A DNA stretch of 64,000 nt from Bugulina stolonifera (GCA_935421135.1 OW285189.1:23252298-23316297); one strand, 5' to 3'. Positions 35,468-49,491 are shown, counted from the first letter of the stretch. Numbers and translations are program-made. The notes: generated from the letters alone by a model not told the origin.

Positions 35468-35746
35468 GTCATTTCGAAAAAGACGGTTTGAAACAGGACA
35501 TTTCACAACCGGACAGTTCCAAACCAGACAGTTCGAAACTGTGTAGATTACATTTAGAAGAACAAAACTCACAGATAATTGATTTTAGTCAACTAACTTA
35601 ATTATTTAAATAAAAAAATAATATTAAAAATAAAAATGAGTTGAAATCTGGTGGTTAGGGTTTGGGGTTAGGTATTTCGAACTGTCCAGTGTTGAACTGT
35701 CCACTTTCGAAACGCCCTGTTTCTAACTGTCTTTTTCGAACAGTCG
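35468..35746. repeat. foldback MITE, second copy
   Basis: Left arm ATTTCGAAAAAGACGG and right arm CTGTCTTTTTCGAACAGT are inverted. Each arm repeats GGACAGTTCGAAA-like units. The centre contains GGTTAGGGTTTGGGGTTAGG, which is the reverse complement of the centre of the copy at 20265-20528. It has no coding capacity. Confidence 0.75.
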
Positions 35747-37592
35747 CACATTCGTGTTTACCTACTAGTACACACTTGTCAAACAGTGTATTTACTAAAA
35801 GTGCACACAAGCTTCAAACTCAAACTGCTCTCTAATTCTCCTTGCAATTAACTTACTTACCCATTTTGGTACAAGTGTATTATGCCTCTAATATATGATA
35901 GAAAGATCTCCTCAGTACTACACTGTTGTGGGAAGAAACAGGCTGTTGTGAGGGTTCAGCAGACGATAGTCATGTTTGTAAGAATTGATTTAGTACTGAG
36001 TAAAGAGAGAAGTAGCAACGTGGAGCACCTACTGTACTATCAAATAGATATCATCTATAACTTATAACATGCACTTGAATGGCAATGCTCTTAGATTAGC
36101 TCTATCTATTGGCTCTGGCTATATCATGCCAAGTGAACTAGTGCACTCCTATTTACTGTAGCAGAATAAATATCAGATCACCCAATAAAATTGTTGACAT
36201 TAGGTCAAATGATCTGTTACTGCGCATGGTCTAGTAACCTCTATGCTCTACTAAACAAGAACTGTGTTATTTCACTGTATAAAGGAATGTCTGAGTTTGA
36301 TGTGTGACATTTTTGTGACAGTCTACAGTATTTACAGCTATAAGTGGGAAGATAGTGTGGCCACCCATAGTTAATGTTAGAATGTGAACAAGGGCTAACC
36401 TATCTCTATAGTTACATATTCATGCATGACTGGTATGACATAAATATTATTACACATTATTACACATTACATGATTACACAGCCATTAGAGTGAGATATG
36501 CGCTACAGATAGATTATACCAATCTAGGACTTGATTGCATTTGTATTGTAATATATATTATTATAGTTACATGCAGTGCATTGAATAAATGAGTGTAAAA
36601 AAGGAGGAATTATTTTACTGTGTAGTCAGTGTGTCATATGATCTCGGCATACCATACATAACCCACCTAGTGAGAGCTATGTACAATGCACATGTTGTAT
36701 ACAATCTACAATACATTGCAGCTCCATTGTAGCATACCCATAGCTATAAATAATACAATAAAGTAGGGTCTTGTAATGAAGTCATCTGATAAAATTAAGT
36801 AGTCTAACAGAATATTATATACCCTAAATGTCTAGCTTCCACTGCTTTCACCACAAATCATTGGCCATTGGGTGAGGTCGTTATTGTTTGCTACATGTAC
36901 CTGCGTGTTATCAACTGTGGAACTTGTCCAAGAGATTGCTGGTAAGTTTGATCAAATCACTGAAGATAGTCTACCACACCTGATACTCATCCATTGTTTC
37001 AAAGGAGGGCTTGGAATCAAGGAAATCTACTAAGAAATTAGATTGTATAACCATGCTGCTACGACTATTATCTAGTATAGTTCAGATTCATACTATACTT
37101 GCAAAGATAAGTAGACTTATCATAGGATATAGTGACATTACGGATATACACTGTGGTACCTGGCAACAATTTACATTTACATTTATTGGGGTTTTCTAAA
37201 AGTTTACAGATAACATTTGTTAAAAGCAATTTGTTGACCACACATATAAATATATATTGCTAAGGTGTTTTCTCAGGCATAACTCTGAGCGGCACTGAAA
37301 CAGTACACTGTATGCAGAGTGAGTATAAATATATTTTGTGAGTTTAACGGGAGTTGTCCTGACTTGAACGTCAATGAGAATACAACTCTAAATACGTAGT
37401 TACGAAGCGATCATGTTTCTGCCCAATCCAACCAATTAGCTGAAGCGATACTTACTACTGATATCCAATTGGCTAATGCTCATTTCTGTGCCAATAAGGT
37501 TGGGATGTCGTAATTTCAATTCAAAACAGTGGAATTTTAAATAGTGTCATAGTAGCCTATAGCATCATGAAATATACTCCTTTATTTATACA

Positions 37593-38198
37593 CAGAGATG
37601 TGTGCAAGTTTTATTTTGGAAACTCAAGTTTCCATGGCCAACTCTTAGATGTGACTCTTCAAGTTACAAGTCGATTCTTTCAGTGACAGATAAAAACTTT
37701 CAAGTTACGAGTTAAATATTTACATGTCCCCAGAAACTCAAGTTTTTGTCAAATTGAAATTATCCAAGTTAACTACAAGCAAGTTTCAATTCAATTCTTT
37801 TCTTGTTTAATTCGAGTCTTTTTATAGAGTTATTGGGTTATTGTTTAGCTTATGGTGAAATTTTGTTAGGAAATGGTGTTAGAAGTTCAAATTTCAAAGC
37901 AAAATGTCACAGTTTTAGTGTAAAATGTGTTATAATTGTGGTTGTGTTTGGTGGTTATAACTGTGGTTATTTTTATTTATTACAATTCACAGCTGCCCAA
38001 TGAAATCTCGAGTTATTGAATATTTCAATATAATGATGTGCAAGTTGAGAGTCTTTGATCATAGCCATAATTAAATTACAATTCAAGTTACAAGTTTTTG
38101 ACAGCTGTGTATTCAAGTTACGAGTCTTTATAATAAGCCATAAAATGTTGCTTGAATTAACTCGTGTGAGAGTCTTTAACTCGAGTCTGGCATCTCTG
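37593..38198. mobile_element. hAT-type non-autonomous element (MITE)
   Basis: 606 bp with short inverted ends CAGAGATG and CATCTCTG, flanked by an 8-bp near-duplication, TTTATACA and TTTATACC (7 of 8). CAGAG-type ends and 8-bp duplications are hallmarks of hAT transposons. The interior repeats CAAGTTAC(A/G)AGT several times in both halves, like hAT subterminal binding motifs. No transposase frame is present. Confidence 0.75.
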
Positions 38199-39201
38199 TT
38201 TATACCCGTTCTAAACGTATCTTAGCGATATCATAACCATTTCTACTACCTTTTAAATTGACTATTAATTAGGTAACTGCCATAAAGCAAATAATGTCAT
38301 ATAAAGGTTTACCAATCAAAGCAGAAAAATCGCGACAATTGGGTTTGCAGGTAAGCTAAAGCTTTAGAATGAATTATTAGTTTAGATAATTTTAATTGAA
38401 ATTAATAATAATTTTTATCTTGCATTGTAACATATTATATTTCATTATTTATATTATAAAGTAAAATTCAATCAATAGTAAAACTAATCAAAATATATTA
38501 GGAAATGAATAAATAAAATTTTTCATAGAACTACTTTAACTTTCTACTTTCAGCTTGGTATTCAACAATAATTTTATATGTTTTATTTATATTAAAATTT
38601 AAGTTTGATATAAAAATGTGATTTTAGTCAACTCATGTTCTGTTCATTGTGACATGTTATGTTCACTTTCAGCATTATGATTATCTGATTATGTGTTGTT
38701 GTGATATATCTTACTTAATACTTTTTAGTCCATGTGAGCTACTTTGGGCTCGCTTAGTGCCAATTCTTCTTGTCCACATTTTGTAACTAATGGGCAATGA
38801 TATTTTCAATATGAATGCAATCTGACTGAGTGTAAGTCTTGCTACTAATTTTATTTAAATATTATTATTGTATTTGTATGAATAATTTTGAATTATAAAT
38901 GTAAGCTGATGAAAACTTATTAAAATAGTATCAATATCAAATAGATCCATGATGTATGGATTTTCACTAACATCATGCGTTTACTCAACATGCTAGATGT
39001 AAACGTTATGCTCAGTCTTCTTAGATGGACAAAGGAGTGTACTATATAATGGTTAGTGGGTTGGTCAGTTGGTGGACAGCAATCTTACAAGATTTAGAAC
39101 TCAATGGTCCGTGTTAACAGAACAGGACTGTTTAGCCTAGCTACCCAGTCTATGTATAGGTTGCTGATACAGGCTGCTCTGTAGCTACGCTTGTGTTTGG
39201 T

Positions 39202-39399
39202 TCAATTATCATAGTTTTCACCATCATCTGGTCCAGTATATTCCCATAAGCAGCACTGAGGGCAGGAGCTGTTCTTCTTTTGCCAAGATCTTTAAAAGAA
39301 GACTGATATGCCAGCTTTTTCTCTCCCATCTGAGTGATTGCAATGAAATCTTTTCCATAGCTTTTTTACATCGTCTTGGCCTCTGATGTTAAAGATAGA
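39202..39399 (-). pseudogene. decayed coding scrap, possible transposase tail
   Basis: On the minus strand one frame runs from 39399 to a TGA at 39202-39204, interrupted once by TAA. It reads DDVKKLWKRFHCNHSDGRE, then SSCPQCCLWEYTGPDDGEN. Cys pairs near the C-terminus of this kind occur in transposon proteins, but I cannot name a family. A second frame over part of the same stretch is also open, so coding origin is uncertain. Confidence 0.25.
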
Positions 39400-40075
39400 T
39401 TACACAGCATTCACCTACACCTTATCTATATCAGTGAAAATCCTTTTACTTGGCAGACACAGGGCTTTGTAGACAGCTAGCCATGCCATTAGACAGCAAA
39501 TGGTTGGTAGCACATAATGATAGCGTATAGCACTGAATATATCTTATTGGCAATTTGATGACTGGTGTTAATGTAACTGTGTATAGGCCTACAGAACAAG
39601 CCCACCCCTACAAAGCCAACTCATAACAGGGGAATTTAGTTTTAGTGTTAAAAAGTCAAACCACAGCTATATTAAGACTTTTATATTTATTAAGACTTTT
39701 TTATTGCCAAAATCAAACCACAGCTGTATCTACATGCAATGGTTTTTTTAATAGATAAGCCTAATACACACTTTGCTACAAAACCTATCACTTACCAAAA
39801 ATTGCAATATTTCATACACAACCAGTCAGAAATTGAAAGGTGGCAGCTACACCTGGGCTCCTGAATGATTTACCAATGGTTTCGTAGTGCTTAAGAGAAT
39901 CTCTCCGCTTGTCTAGAGACGGACCACCAGTTACATGTTTGCAAGAGGCTATAAAATGAAACCAACAGTCTATGTTTGAATACTATTAGCCTATTCAGGT
40001 ACAGAGGTATCGTCATTGCTAAAGCAGGAAAAACTCAACTCTACTCTTACTCTCCAAATAAATGTTTTAGGAAAT

Positions 40076-43000
40076 ATGTACGCCCTCATTCCCAAAGATG
40101 GGATGTGTAAGTATTGTGATATGGTTTGTCTACCATCAGATAGTATTTTTCCTTATGGGTTCCAATGACTCTAATCTAAAATAGTGTGTGAGAGTGAAGC
40201 CATTCTAACTACAACATTTGCAGGAGAATGAATGCTTTATTCACATAGCCATTTAGTCATACTCAGCACACTCGATTGTTATACATTTGTTGCATATAAT
40301 TTTCCGTTTGCTCTGAACATTACTACCCCTGACTTTCATATTTCTAGGCTTGCATATTGTTATCGCTGTGTGTAGCTGTTCAGACTGTGATGTATGCTAT
40401 GCATATACATGTTTATAGAACACTCCTACATACAAGAGACCAATGTCTTACACCCCTGTTAGACCAGTACCTACTAGGAAGGAACAACTATCTAATGACT
40501 TGGGTCTGGATTGTAAGTCTTATTCACCTCTTTTATGTAGATGCTATGTAGATACAGGTATATGCAGAGATGTTATGTAGATACAGGTATATGTAGAGAT
40601 TTTATGTAGATACAGGTATATGTAGAGATGTTATGTAGATACTAGTATATGTAGATGCTATGTAGATACTAGTATATGTAGATGCTATGTAGATACTAGT
40701 ATATGTAGATGCTATGTAGATACAAGTATATGGCAGGGCCTATATGTGGATATTATGTGTATGAACTTTATAATGTAATATATTACATACATTTTATATA
40801 CACGTATATGTGGGTAGTCCTACACTATATGTACAATCTGTATTGTAGATGATAACAATGCGCAGTCCCAGTCATCGGATGAAGGAGAGCCAACCAATGG
40901 GATTACTCACACAGATTCCCCCAGTGTTCGTATAGGTAGGTATATCTATGTGCTGTTATCACATGTAGGTAGCATGCCTCCATGTATGTTACCTACATGT
41001 ACAGTATATTGTATATTCATGGTATAGCCTAGTAACGTCATTAATAGATATGTCCCCTGTCCTGTGTATATGTAACAAATAGGAGCATGTGGTTAGTTGG
41101 TCAGCTACACTCCAGTGGTTATTCATTTATACACGTACTGATATACATACTGATATACGTACTGATATATTTACGTACTGATACATGTACTGATATATGT
41201 ACTGATGCGTGTACTGATATGTGTACTGATGTTACACATATATATATATACTGATACTACACTATGTACTGATGTTATACTATGTTATTTAGTAAAATAC
41301 CAGGCCTTAAAGAAACAGCTTACTAAACTTACAGAAGAAAGGGAGACTTTGTTACTAAAGGTAAACGAGTACAATACAATGTTAATAATTCACCACTATC
41401 TACCAGATCAACACTTTGTACAACATGTTACTATATGACTTAGATTTGTTCCTTTTGTTCAGTTTGAAATGGGATTTCCTGGGTATTAAGAGCTCATAGT
41501 ATGTCATGTAGGGGAAGGAAGTATGGGGGACACTGGGGAATTAACTGTCACAGCTGTTCAAATATTGTAGATTAGTAGGATCACTTATGTGATAGCCCTT
41601 TAATAGTACTAGTAGTTGATGGAGTGTATGTATTAGCATGTGGGAGGTAGGCTCAGAAAGTTATTACTACAAATTGCATGTTGCAATGGTCAAGGTGTGT
41701 CAATAGGGAAGGGAGTCTTTGTACTCCACTACTATACAGTTAGTAAATATAAAATGTATATACAGTCTTTTGTCTTCTTAGCTTCATTAGGGCCATTCAC
41801 TGCTAGTGGAGTCATTATAATATTAGGTTATTATTATAGGCCATTGTTTGTGTACTACTTGTTTGAGCTATCAGTCATTCATGTATACAGTACAGTATAA
41901 TATAATGTTATACAATTCCTCAAGCCAAGCTATCCTACTATGCATTATTACTACATGTATATTCAAACCCATGGATAGATATTATACTATAAACACTCAG
42001 TTTTATACATTCAAAATGAATGCAATAGTTGTCTTGTATATTTTCTGTAGAGAGAATATGATATTGTTTGTAGACATCACAACTGTTTGTAGTGTAGTGA
42101 GGTTTCTAATATATATTATAATGTAGCTATAATATCATGTAGTGTAGGTATAATATCATGTAGTGTAGGTATAATATCATGTAATGTAGGTATAATATCA
42201 TGTAATGTAGGTATAATATCATGTAATGTAGGTATAGTATCATGTAGTGTAGGTATAATATCACGTAGTGTAGGTATAGGGAGCCCATACACTTCATCTG
42301 TAATTATAGTCACAACCTAGGACCACGTCCTACTCTACTGCCAATGACAGGCAGGCAAATATTATTTAAAATGTAACTGTTATTTGGCGGACAAAGACAT
42401 ATACAAAGCTGAATGCATCATGGCCGTCTGCCTTGATTGTATTTCTTTTCTTTCATAAATTCTCATCCCCAAAGGAAATGAAATCATGCATTATATATTG
42501 CAGCTTGTCTGTGGTTAGTATAATATTATAATGTACTGCAGAAGCTACTAATACTTGACTCTGTCAGGTATTAAGTAGTCAGTGTCTATTTTATAAAGGG
42601 ACAAACGTAGTCCTCATGAACAATTCAATGTGGCTGCCATCCCAGTAAATGGAAAGCACCTGAAGGTGTTACGTAAGAGCTACAAGATGTATAGCTTACA
42701 GCTTGTGATCCTTTTTATTGGAGTTGTTGTCCCCTGTCTATGGAGAAGATAACTCCTCTCAGTGTGCTAAATAATGTTATTGAGGTATGAAACATGAGGC
42801 TTTCTCTATCATACCAGTAACCTTCCCCCCCCCCCCCTACAAAATGTGATTTTCTGCATGTAGTAAACCTTTGTAATAGAATGTGTACTGCCTGTATGAA
42901 TAAGATTCATTGATGGCATGAAGGAAACAGAATTGGTATAGAAACCTGGGAACACAGTCTCTGTGTGATGCATTATAATATTAGCATTTACCTGCACTGT

Positions 43001-46000
43001 GTGGTGTAAATATTAGGGCTGCATGTAATGATGTTATGACTCTAGCCTCTATTCTTTCAGATATCGAAACTAAGAGAAAAGGCTAAGCAGCAGGAGAAGC
43101 AACTCCAGGCTGAAGAGTCTGACAGGAAAAACCAGCTGCATATAATGAAGAACACCCATGAACAGGCGTCCAATGATAAGAAGAGGATTATTCACCTCTT
43201 TGAATCAGTTGTGAGGGAGCAGGAGTGTGAGCTGGAGGAACTACGGAAGATCACCAACAGTGAGGGTATGTAGTGGGGACTGGGGGTAAGTAGGAGAGAC
43301 TGGGGGTAGGTAGGGGAACTGGGGGGTAAGTAGGGGGAACTGGGGGTAGGTAGTGGGGCCGGGGGTAGGTAGTGGGGCCGGGGGTAGGTAGTGGTTTTCA
43401 CAGGCATACAGTGTAGCGTAATGTAATGTAGGCTTACATGTAGGTTATACATGTAATACAATCCTACAGTTGCCACCCCTCTATCTATATTCTACATTAT
43501 ATGTAACTGCAGGATTGGGCACATGTGTAGACTTCCCAAACAGTCAGAATGGTACAGCAATTACCCGACTCACCACCCAACTAAACCAGGTAGTACAGGA
43601 GAAGAATGATATCCTGGCTCAGTTCTTTGCTCAACAGTCATTGATCAAGGAGCAGCAGGCTGAGGTCAAGGACCTATTGCGATGTAAAGCGGAGAATGCC
43701 GACTTTCAATCTCAAATAAATGCTCTAAATAGAACTGTTGCTGTAAGTTTACAGTCGTGTAGCTGTGCAATACCGATTGTATATAAGTACATAGATACAT
43801 GCATACGCAATGTAAATGGGATTGATAGCGTATACATACACATACATACATATATACATACATACACGTACATGTACTGTATATACATGGATGTGCACTA
43901 ATGTATATATCCTAATGTTTTTTTTATGTATGCATGTAATGTATACAATAATATTTAACTATAATTAATCCTATTATAGCTTGTCCATACAAACATGTAC
44001 TTATGTGCATGATGTACAGTATATACTTTCTATGTATTATGTGTTATGTGCTACTGTCTACTGTATTATCATGTATAACCTTGCAGAATCTAACCAAACA
44101 AACAGAAGGGTATAAACAGAAGCTCACTGTCTCAGATGATGAAATATCTAGACTGAGGTCTGAGATCCAAAGTCTACAGGAGGCTGCGGAGACTACCCTC
44201 AGTAAACAAGCTGTACATAAGTTAGAGGCACAGAACACTAAGCTACAGGTATGTGCTGTACATATATGTAGAGGGGATAACTTCACATAGACGGTGTATT
44301 ACTGAGGACGGGCCTGCTACTTACCTGTCCACCATTGAGGTCATATCTACAGATGTAGTAGTCTGGTCGTGTATTATATAGTCTATGTAGGCCCTACATC
44401 CACCCTGCTGATGTGTGTAGAGTATACTGTACATGTGTACATATGCAGGATAAACTACTGAGGAAGGAGGCCGAGTATGTAGAACTTGATATGAAGCATC
44501 AAGAGAACATCCAGGTGTTAGAGGAACAGATTCGAAAACTCAAACTAGACAAGACACAACAAAAACCACAGGTACTATTATATGGGGTTAGATAATTTCT
44601 ACTGAAGTAATGGTGATATTCACAAATAACTTGGTGAAACTCAAGTGTACAGCTTCTCATATCTTGTCTGTGCTGATGTTAACTGCCATTCTATATTTTC
44701 TGTGTTGTCTCCTTCACATATTAGTTTGCATCCTGCAAAGTAGTTTTTCTCATAAAGATCACGGGGCTTAGGGAGGTACTACCAGAGGTCATGGAAATAA
44801 TTTGTAATTTAATATTATGTACAAACATGCAATAAGATGGCCGAGACCCATACAGGTGTTGTTCGAAATGAGTAACGGTTTACATGAATGTAGGAGTTAG
44901 TTGAACATTGTAATATTGTTACTCTTTCTTATCGCTGTAATCAGTGGAATGTAGACATTTGATCAAGTGATTGGTTTATACAGGTGATTGAAAAGATGGT
45001 GGAGATACCAGTAGAAAGTGAAGCCTCTAAACTAGAGCTGGCATTCACCAGGTCAGAGGTTAAGGAGCTGACAGCTAAAATAGAGAAGTTGAAGAGGCAG
45101 CACACAGAAACTCTAGAACTTTCTAAAGCTAAACACCAGTGAGTGCGAATCTACTCTATTTGTAGAATTGCATTCTATTTACAGGACGTTTTAAAATACA
45201 GGAAATAAACTGTAAGATAAATATATCAGTTTGGACTTTATAATCAAACTAGCGGCTAGCACCTGACCTTCTGTTATGAAAAATAGACGGTTTTATTTTC
45301 CATCGGAATCATGGAAAAGTGATTTGTAAAATAAATAGAAGATTAAATTATTGCATCTGGGCTCATTAATAGCGCTAGTTGCTACAAAGATGTAAAAGGT
45401 GTTCACTCTACCACGTTTACTGCAGGGAAACAGTAGATGGTTTACAAAAGGAGATGTCGGTCTTGAAGGCTGAACAGGATAGATCTGCAGCTTCTTTCAA
45501 GAGTAGAGAAGAGAAGGACGAGGAGAAAGAGCAAAGACATAAAAAGATTGTAGAGGACTTAAACAAGCAGGTGCTCTTAATATACAAGTAGTATACTCCT
45601 ATGTGTAGTATAAATCTATAAACAGGTGCTCTTTATTATACATTTAATGGCATCTTTTAGTATGAAAGCTACTAATAGCATATTTTTAAACTATATTTTG
45701 TTTTAAAGGTCCATGATCATAAAATCCTTGTTGTGTATGTCATGCATTCCAATGGGAATATATGAGTCAGTATCAATATCTCAGCAGTAGGGGCAGCTTG
45801 TATTTATCAGTTATATAACTGTCCAGTTTTACCAAATATACCTGTACGTAGTATACCACCTCTGTTACTAGCTAAAACAGAAGAAGACCGAGATGGGAAA
45901 ATTACGCCAAGACATGGCTAATAAAGTCGTGGAACTTGAACAGAAGAGGGACCGTGACTTGGAGGAGCAGGAGAACAGGTTAAGGATAAATATGGCCGAT

Positions 46001-49000
46001 GCTGCTAAGGATAACGAAGTGTTGAGGGAAAGACTGGCAGATACACTTCCTGAAATCCAGACGCTCAAGAGAGACTGCTTGTATGTTATGCAATGATTCT
46101 TATCATTTGTTACATAATGTGTTAAAGTATAACAGCTTATATGTGAAGCTGTAGCATGTGATTATCAGTTTGACTATTTATTATTCTAACCATGTTTTAT
46201 TGTAGGCACTTCAAGAAACTCTGCGTAGACCTGCAGGAGTTCAACAAGAGGGAAACAGTGTCCATCACTAGCAAGTTAAGTCAGGCCATTCAAAGTGTTA
46301 ACCAACACAACAAAGACCTTGTTAGAAAGTACCGTAAGGAGGTGGCACTACGTAAGAAATACCACAACGAGCTGGTAGAACTAAAAGGTATGCTGTAATG
46401 TGGTGGGTTTCTGCACCTCCATATACATGTATGTTATATCCTCATTCATCTGCTTACACATCTAGAAACTGTATTCAACCCTTCATTTAATCAAACTACA
46501 GGTAACATTAGAGTGTTTTGCCGTGTGAGGCCAGTTATTAAAGAAGATGGAGCATCTCCTAGTGGTGTGGTGGCAGTTGATGCTGATGATGAGGATGTGC
46601 TGGTCGTGGAGAACAGTAAGGGGAGGAGCCAACAGTTTGACCTAGATAAGCTCTTCATGGCGGACAGAACTCAGCAACAGGTACTGTCTGGTTATGAACA
46701 AGTTGGTAATTATTGAAAGGTGTTACAGTGTATCCATCACCTAACAATGGCATGCTGTAAGGCGATATCAAAAATATAAAAAATATGGCGAGTGTTTTGT
46801 TGACAAAGTTTAAGGTAGTATTAAGTTTTGCAGATGTCTCAATAAATTATGTAGCCAATCAGTAAATTGTTGTGTTTGGTAGCCATTGCTTTTAAGTGAG
46901 TTATGAACCTCGTTTGTCCCTGTATGACTTCGGTACGTTTTGGTAAGAGAACTGTCAAATCATAACCAGTTGGCGCTCGGTATTGCTGTATTTCATATCT
47001 GTAATCACAGGTGTTTGATGAAGTCCAAGCTCTAATCACCAGCTGCATAGATGGGTATAACGTCTGTATATTTGCTTACGGACAGACTGGCTCTGGCAAA
47101 ACCTACACCATGGAAGGTATGCTTCTATTATTACACATCTATTTCTTTTCAAATATATGGTTGATCTGGAAATGAGTGGTCATTATATATTCTTTTGTTG
47201 GTATTTTTTTGACTTGATATCTGAACTGACTCTATCCATGAACTACAAGTAGTTTCTTCATTAGGTAGATTTATCTCATTATCTGTCATTCATTCTTGGC
47301 CTTGACCCCTGCTATCTCTCTCAAAATTGGAAGTAGCGTGCATGTCTCACTGTTGTATCCTGTCACTACAGGCCCTGAGTCAGACCCAGGCATCAACCAG
47401 AGAGCTCTTGCTCTACTCTTTGAGCAAGCAGAAGACAGATCTGCAGACTGGACTTTTGACATAAAAGTCTCAGTTCTGGAGATTTATAATGAGACAGTAA
47501 GAGATCTTCTTAGTGCCGATCCCTCAGACAAACTGGATATCAAGCTGAACCAAGAGGGAAACTTGCACGTACCAGGTGAGAAAATGAAAGGAGTACCTGC
47601 ATGTATATTTACATATGCTAGGTGAGAAATTGGGGGATATGCCTGCATGTTTATTTAAAAACAATTGGTGATACAATATGCTTGGTATAACACTGCATGT
47701 TCACAAATGCTTTGCTTTTTACCACTGTTGACAATGGGCTGTGCATTTTTGTGATGATTTGAATATCTTGGAACTGCTTTTCTCACAGTCATGTGCTAAG
47801 ATGGCTGCTATATTTCAGGACTGTCTTGGGTACCTGTTGAAACGGTGAATGATGTGAACAGAACCTTTGAGACTGGTCACAGAAACAGAGCCACAGCTAG
47901 CACCAACATGAATGAGCATTCCTCACGTTCACATGCTCTGCTTTGTGTAGAGGTTACCGGGCTAAACAGGACTACCGGTGCTAAAACTTTAGGTGAGTAT
48001 TATTATTCACAACCATATCCTGTGGCGTACACTCTATCGGCAGCCAATTCATGCTATACCGATTTGTCGGTATCATGTCAGTTTGTGAGTTTTCTTCTTG
48101 TTATTATTTCGATTACATGCTTATGTTTGGATGATAACAATTATAGTCAATGTTATTCGTTAGTCAAACAAAGTGAAAGACAATATAAAATAGTGAGATG
48201 TGAATCTCTACGATCAATCTAAACGTCTACCAAGATGAAATATGATGAAAAACCATACACACAATAACAGGCAGTTGGAAAATGCTTAGAGTTGGTCTTC
48301 TACTGAATTATGGAGCATGTGTTGAACAAGGACAGACAACTCTACAACACTAAATTACATGAAAATATTTATGAAGAAACAGTTTTCGTGAAAATTGCTG
48401 AAACATCTTTTAATATACTACTTATTATAGAACACTTGCTATATTTTTATTGTTTTCTATTTCGAATGAACAATATAAATCACAGCTACATGATGTAAAT
48501 ATGTACAAGAAGCTAACTATAGAAAGAAGCATCATATTGTTGCATATTTATTCATTAGAGTATCACATTAAATAATATTAACAGCAATTTAGTGCCTGAA
48601 ATCAACTACTCCATTTATGTCACATGTGCTTTCCTAGTGTTTTACAGCTAAAGACTTTGGCATAGGCTATGAATCTTGTACAATCAGTATGACAAGACTA
48701 TCTGACTACATTTTGCAGGTAAATTACACTTGGTAGATTTAGCTGGCTCTGAGCGCGTTAGCAAGTCAGGAGCAGATGGAGCTCGTCTAAAGGAGGCCCA
48801 GTCAATCAACAAGAGTCTGTCAGCTCTTGGGGATGTGATAGCAGCATTGCGCAGCAAACAGCCCCATGTGCCGTATAGAAATAGTAAACTGACGTATCTC
48901 TTACAGGACTCACTCGGTAAGCCTCAACCAATTCTAATATGGCTGCTTTGTTTCAATGAGCTAACTTATGCAGTGTCTTAGATATGCTACCTTCCATGCT

Positions 49001-49491
49001 TGAATGTTTGGGTGTTACATATAGACTATGTATAGGTATAATTAACGCACAAAAAGTATGTGCCATGTAATACACAGTAAGACACATCTTTCAGTACGTC
49101 TGCTAGTCATTGGCTATATTTATACCCACCAGGTGGCGACTCAAAGGTCCTCATGATTGTACAAATTGCTCCAGTGGAGAGACATGTCAATGAAACACTG
49201 TGCTCTCTCAACTTTGCTCAGAGAGTGAGATCTGTTGAACTTGGTGCGGCTGGAAAGAAATTAGAAAGTGCGGAGGTTTCCGCTCTCAAGGGCCGACTGG
49301 CTCAATACGAGGTCAGTAGATTCAGTTATCTTCTCATAATATTCTCCTTTACACTGCTGTATTGCATGGACAGTTGTAGAATGTTGTTTATAAAATGCTG
49401 ACTGGTGTCTGATATTTTACAGAGTTACTCCCCTGTGTCTACTCCAACAAAAACCTCGACTCCACACGGTACTCCGTCCAGGAGGAAATAG
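40076..49491 (+). CDS. KIFC3: KIFC3-like kinesin-14 (C-terminal motor)
   Basis: Eighteen exons close in phase to 898 residues: 40076-40106, 40849-40935, 41293-41360, 43061-43265, 43513-43742, 44087-44248, 44449-44571, 44984-45138, 45426-45570, 45881-46080, 46206-46387, 46502-46680, 47011-47116, 47372-47575, 47819-47992, 48719-48916, 49133-49311, 49423-49491. Residues about 45-525 are coiled coil. The motor begins at [11 protein letters not shown] (about 530); P-loop GQTGSGKT is 613-620, switch I SSRSHA 727-732, switch II DLAGSE 757-762, then [15 protein letters not shown] coiled coil before a C-terminal motor marks minus-end-directed kinesin-14; the wording ([23 protein letters not shown], and the VRSVEL end) is closest to KIFC3, which acts on microtubules at junctions, centrosomes and vesicles. 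An acceptor precedes the ATG, so an untranslated or extra 5' exon is likely. Confidence 0.92.
40536..40733. repeat. 28-bp minisatellite in kinesin intron 1
   Basis: About seven copies of ATGCTATGTAGATAC followed by AGGTATATGTAG or TAGTATATGTAG. It ends about 115 nt before the second coding exon. Confidence 0.8.
41133..41232. repeat. short tandem repeat in kinesin intron 2
   Basis: Roughly eight units of a 12-16 bp motif, ACTGATATATGT with variants, between the exons ending at 40935 and starting at 41293. Confidence 0.65.
42122..42279. repeat. 21-bp minisatellite in kinesin intron 3
   Basis: About 7.5 copies of GTATAATATCATGTAGTGTAG, with AATGTAG variants. Its minus-strand translation is an Ile-Pro-Thr-Leu-His-Asp repeat without biological meaning. 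Confidence 0.85.
43266..43394 (+). repeat. G-rich minisatellite made of donor-like motifs, kinesin intron 4
   Basis: The repeat starts at the donor of the exon 43061-43265 and repeats GGGGGTAAGTAG or GGGGGTAGGTAG about every 20 bases. It holds two perfect GTAAGT and four GTAGGT strings plus at least eight runs of four or more G on the coding strand. Competing donors or an RNA G-quadruplex are possible. Confidence 0.8.

Larger units (their letters stand above)
32728..40075. other. intergenic region with small repeats
   Basis: No gene is recognised between the GC-rich element and the first kinesin coding exon. It should contain the start regions of the Ser-rich gene (minus) and the kinesin (plus), which diverge from here. 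Repeats listed separately: a minisatellite, a foldback MITE, a hAT-type MITE and a decayed coding scrap. Confidence 0.6.

Noticed and set aside
42116..42313. Ile-Pro-Thr-Leu-His-Asp repeat protein
   Set aside because: It is the antisense translation of the 21-bp minisatellite in a kinesin intron.
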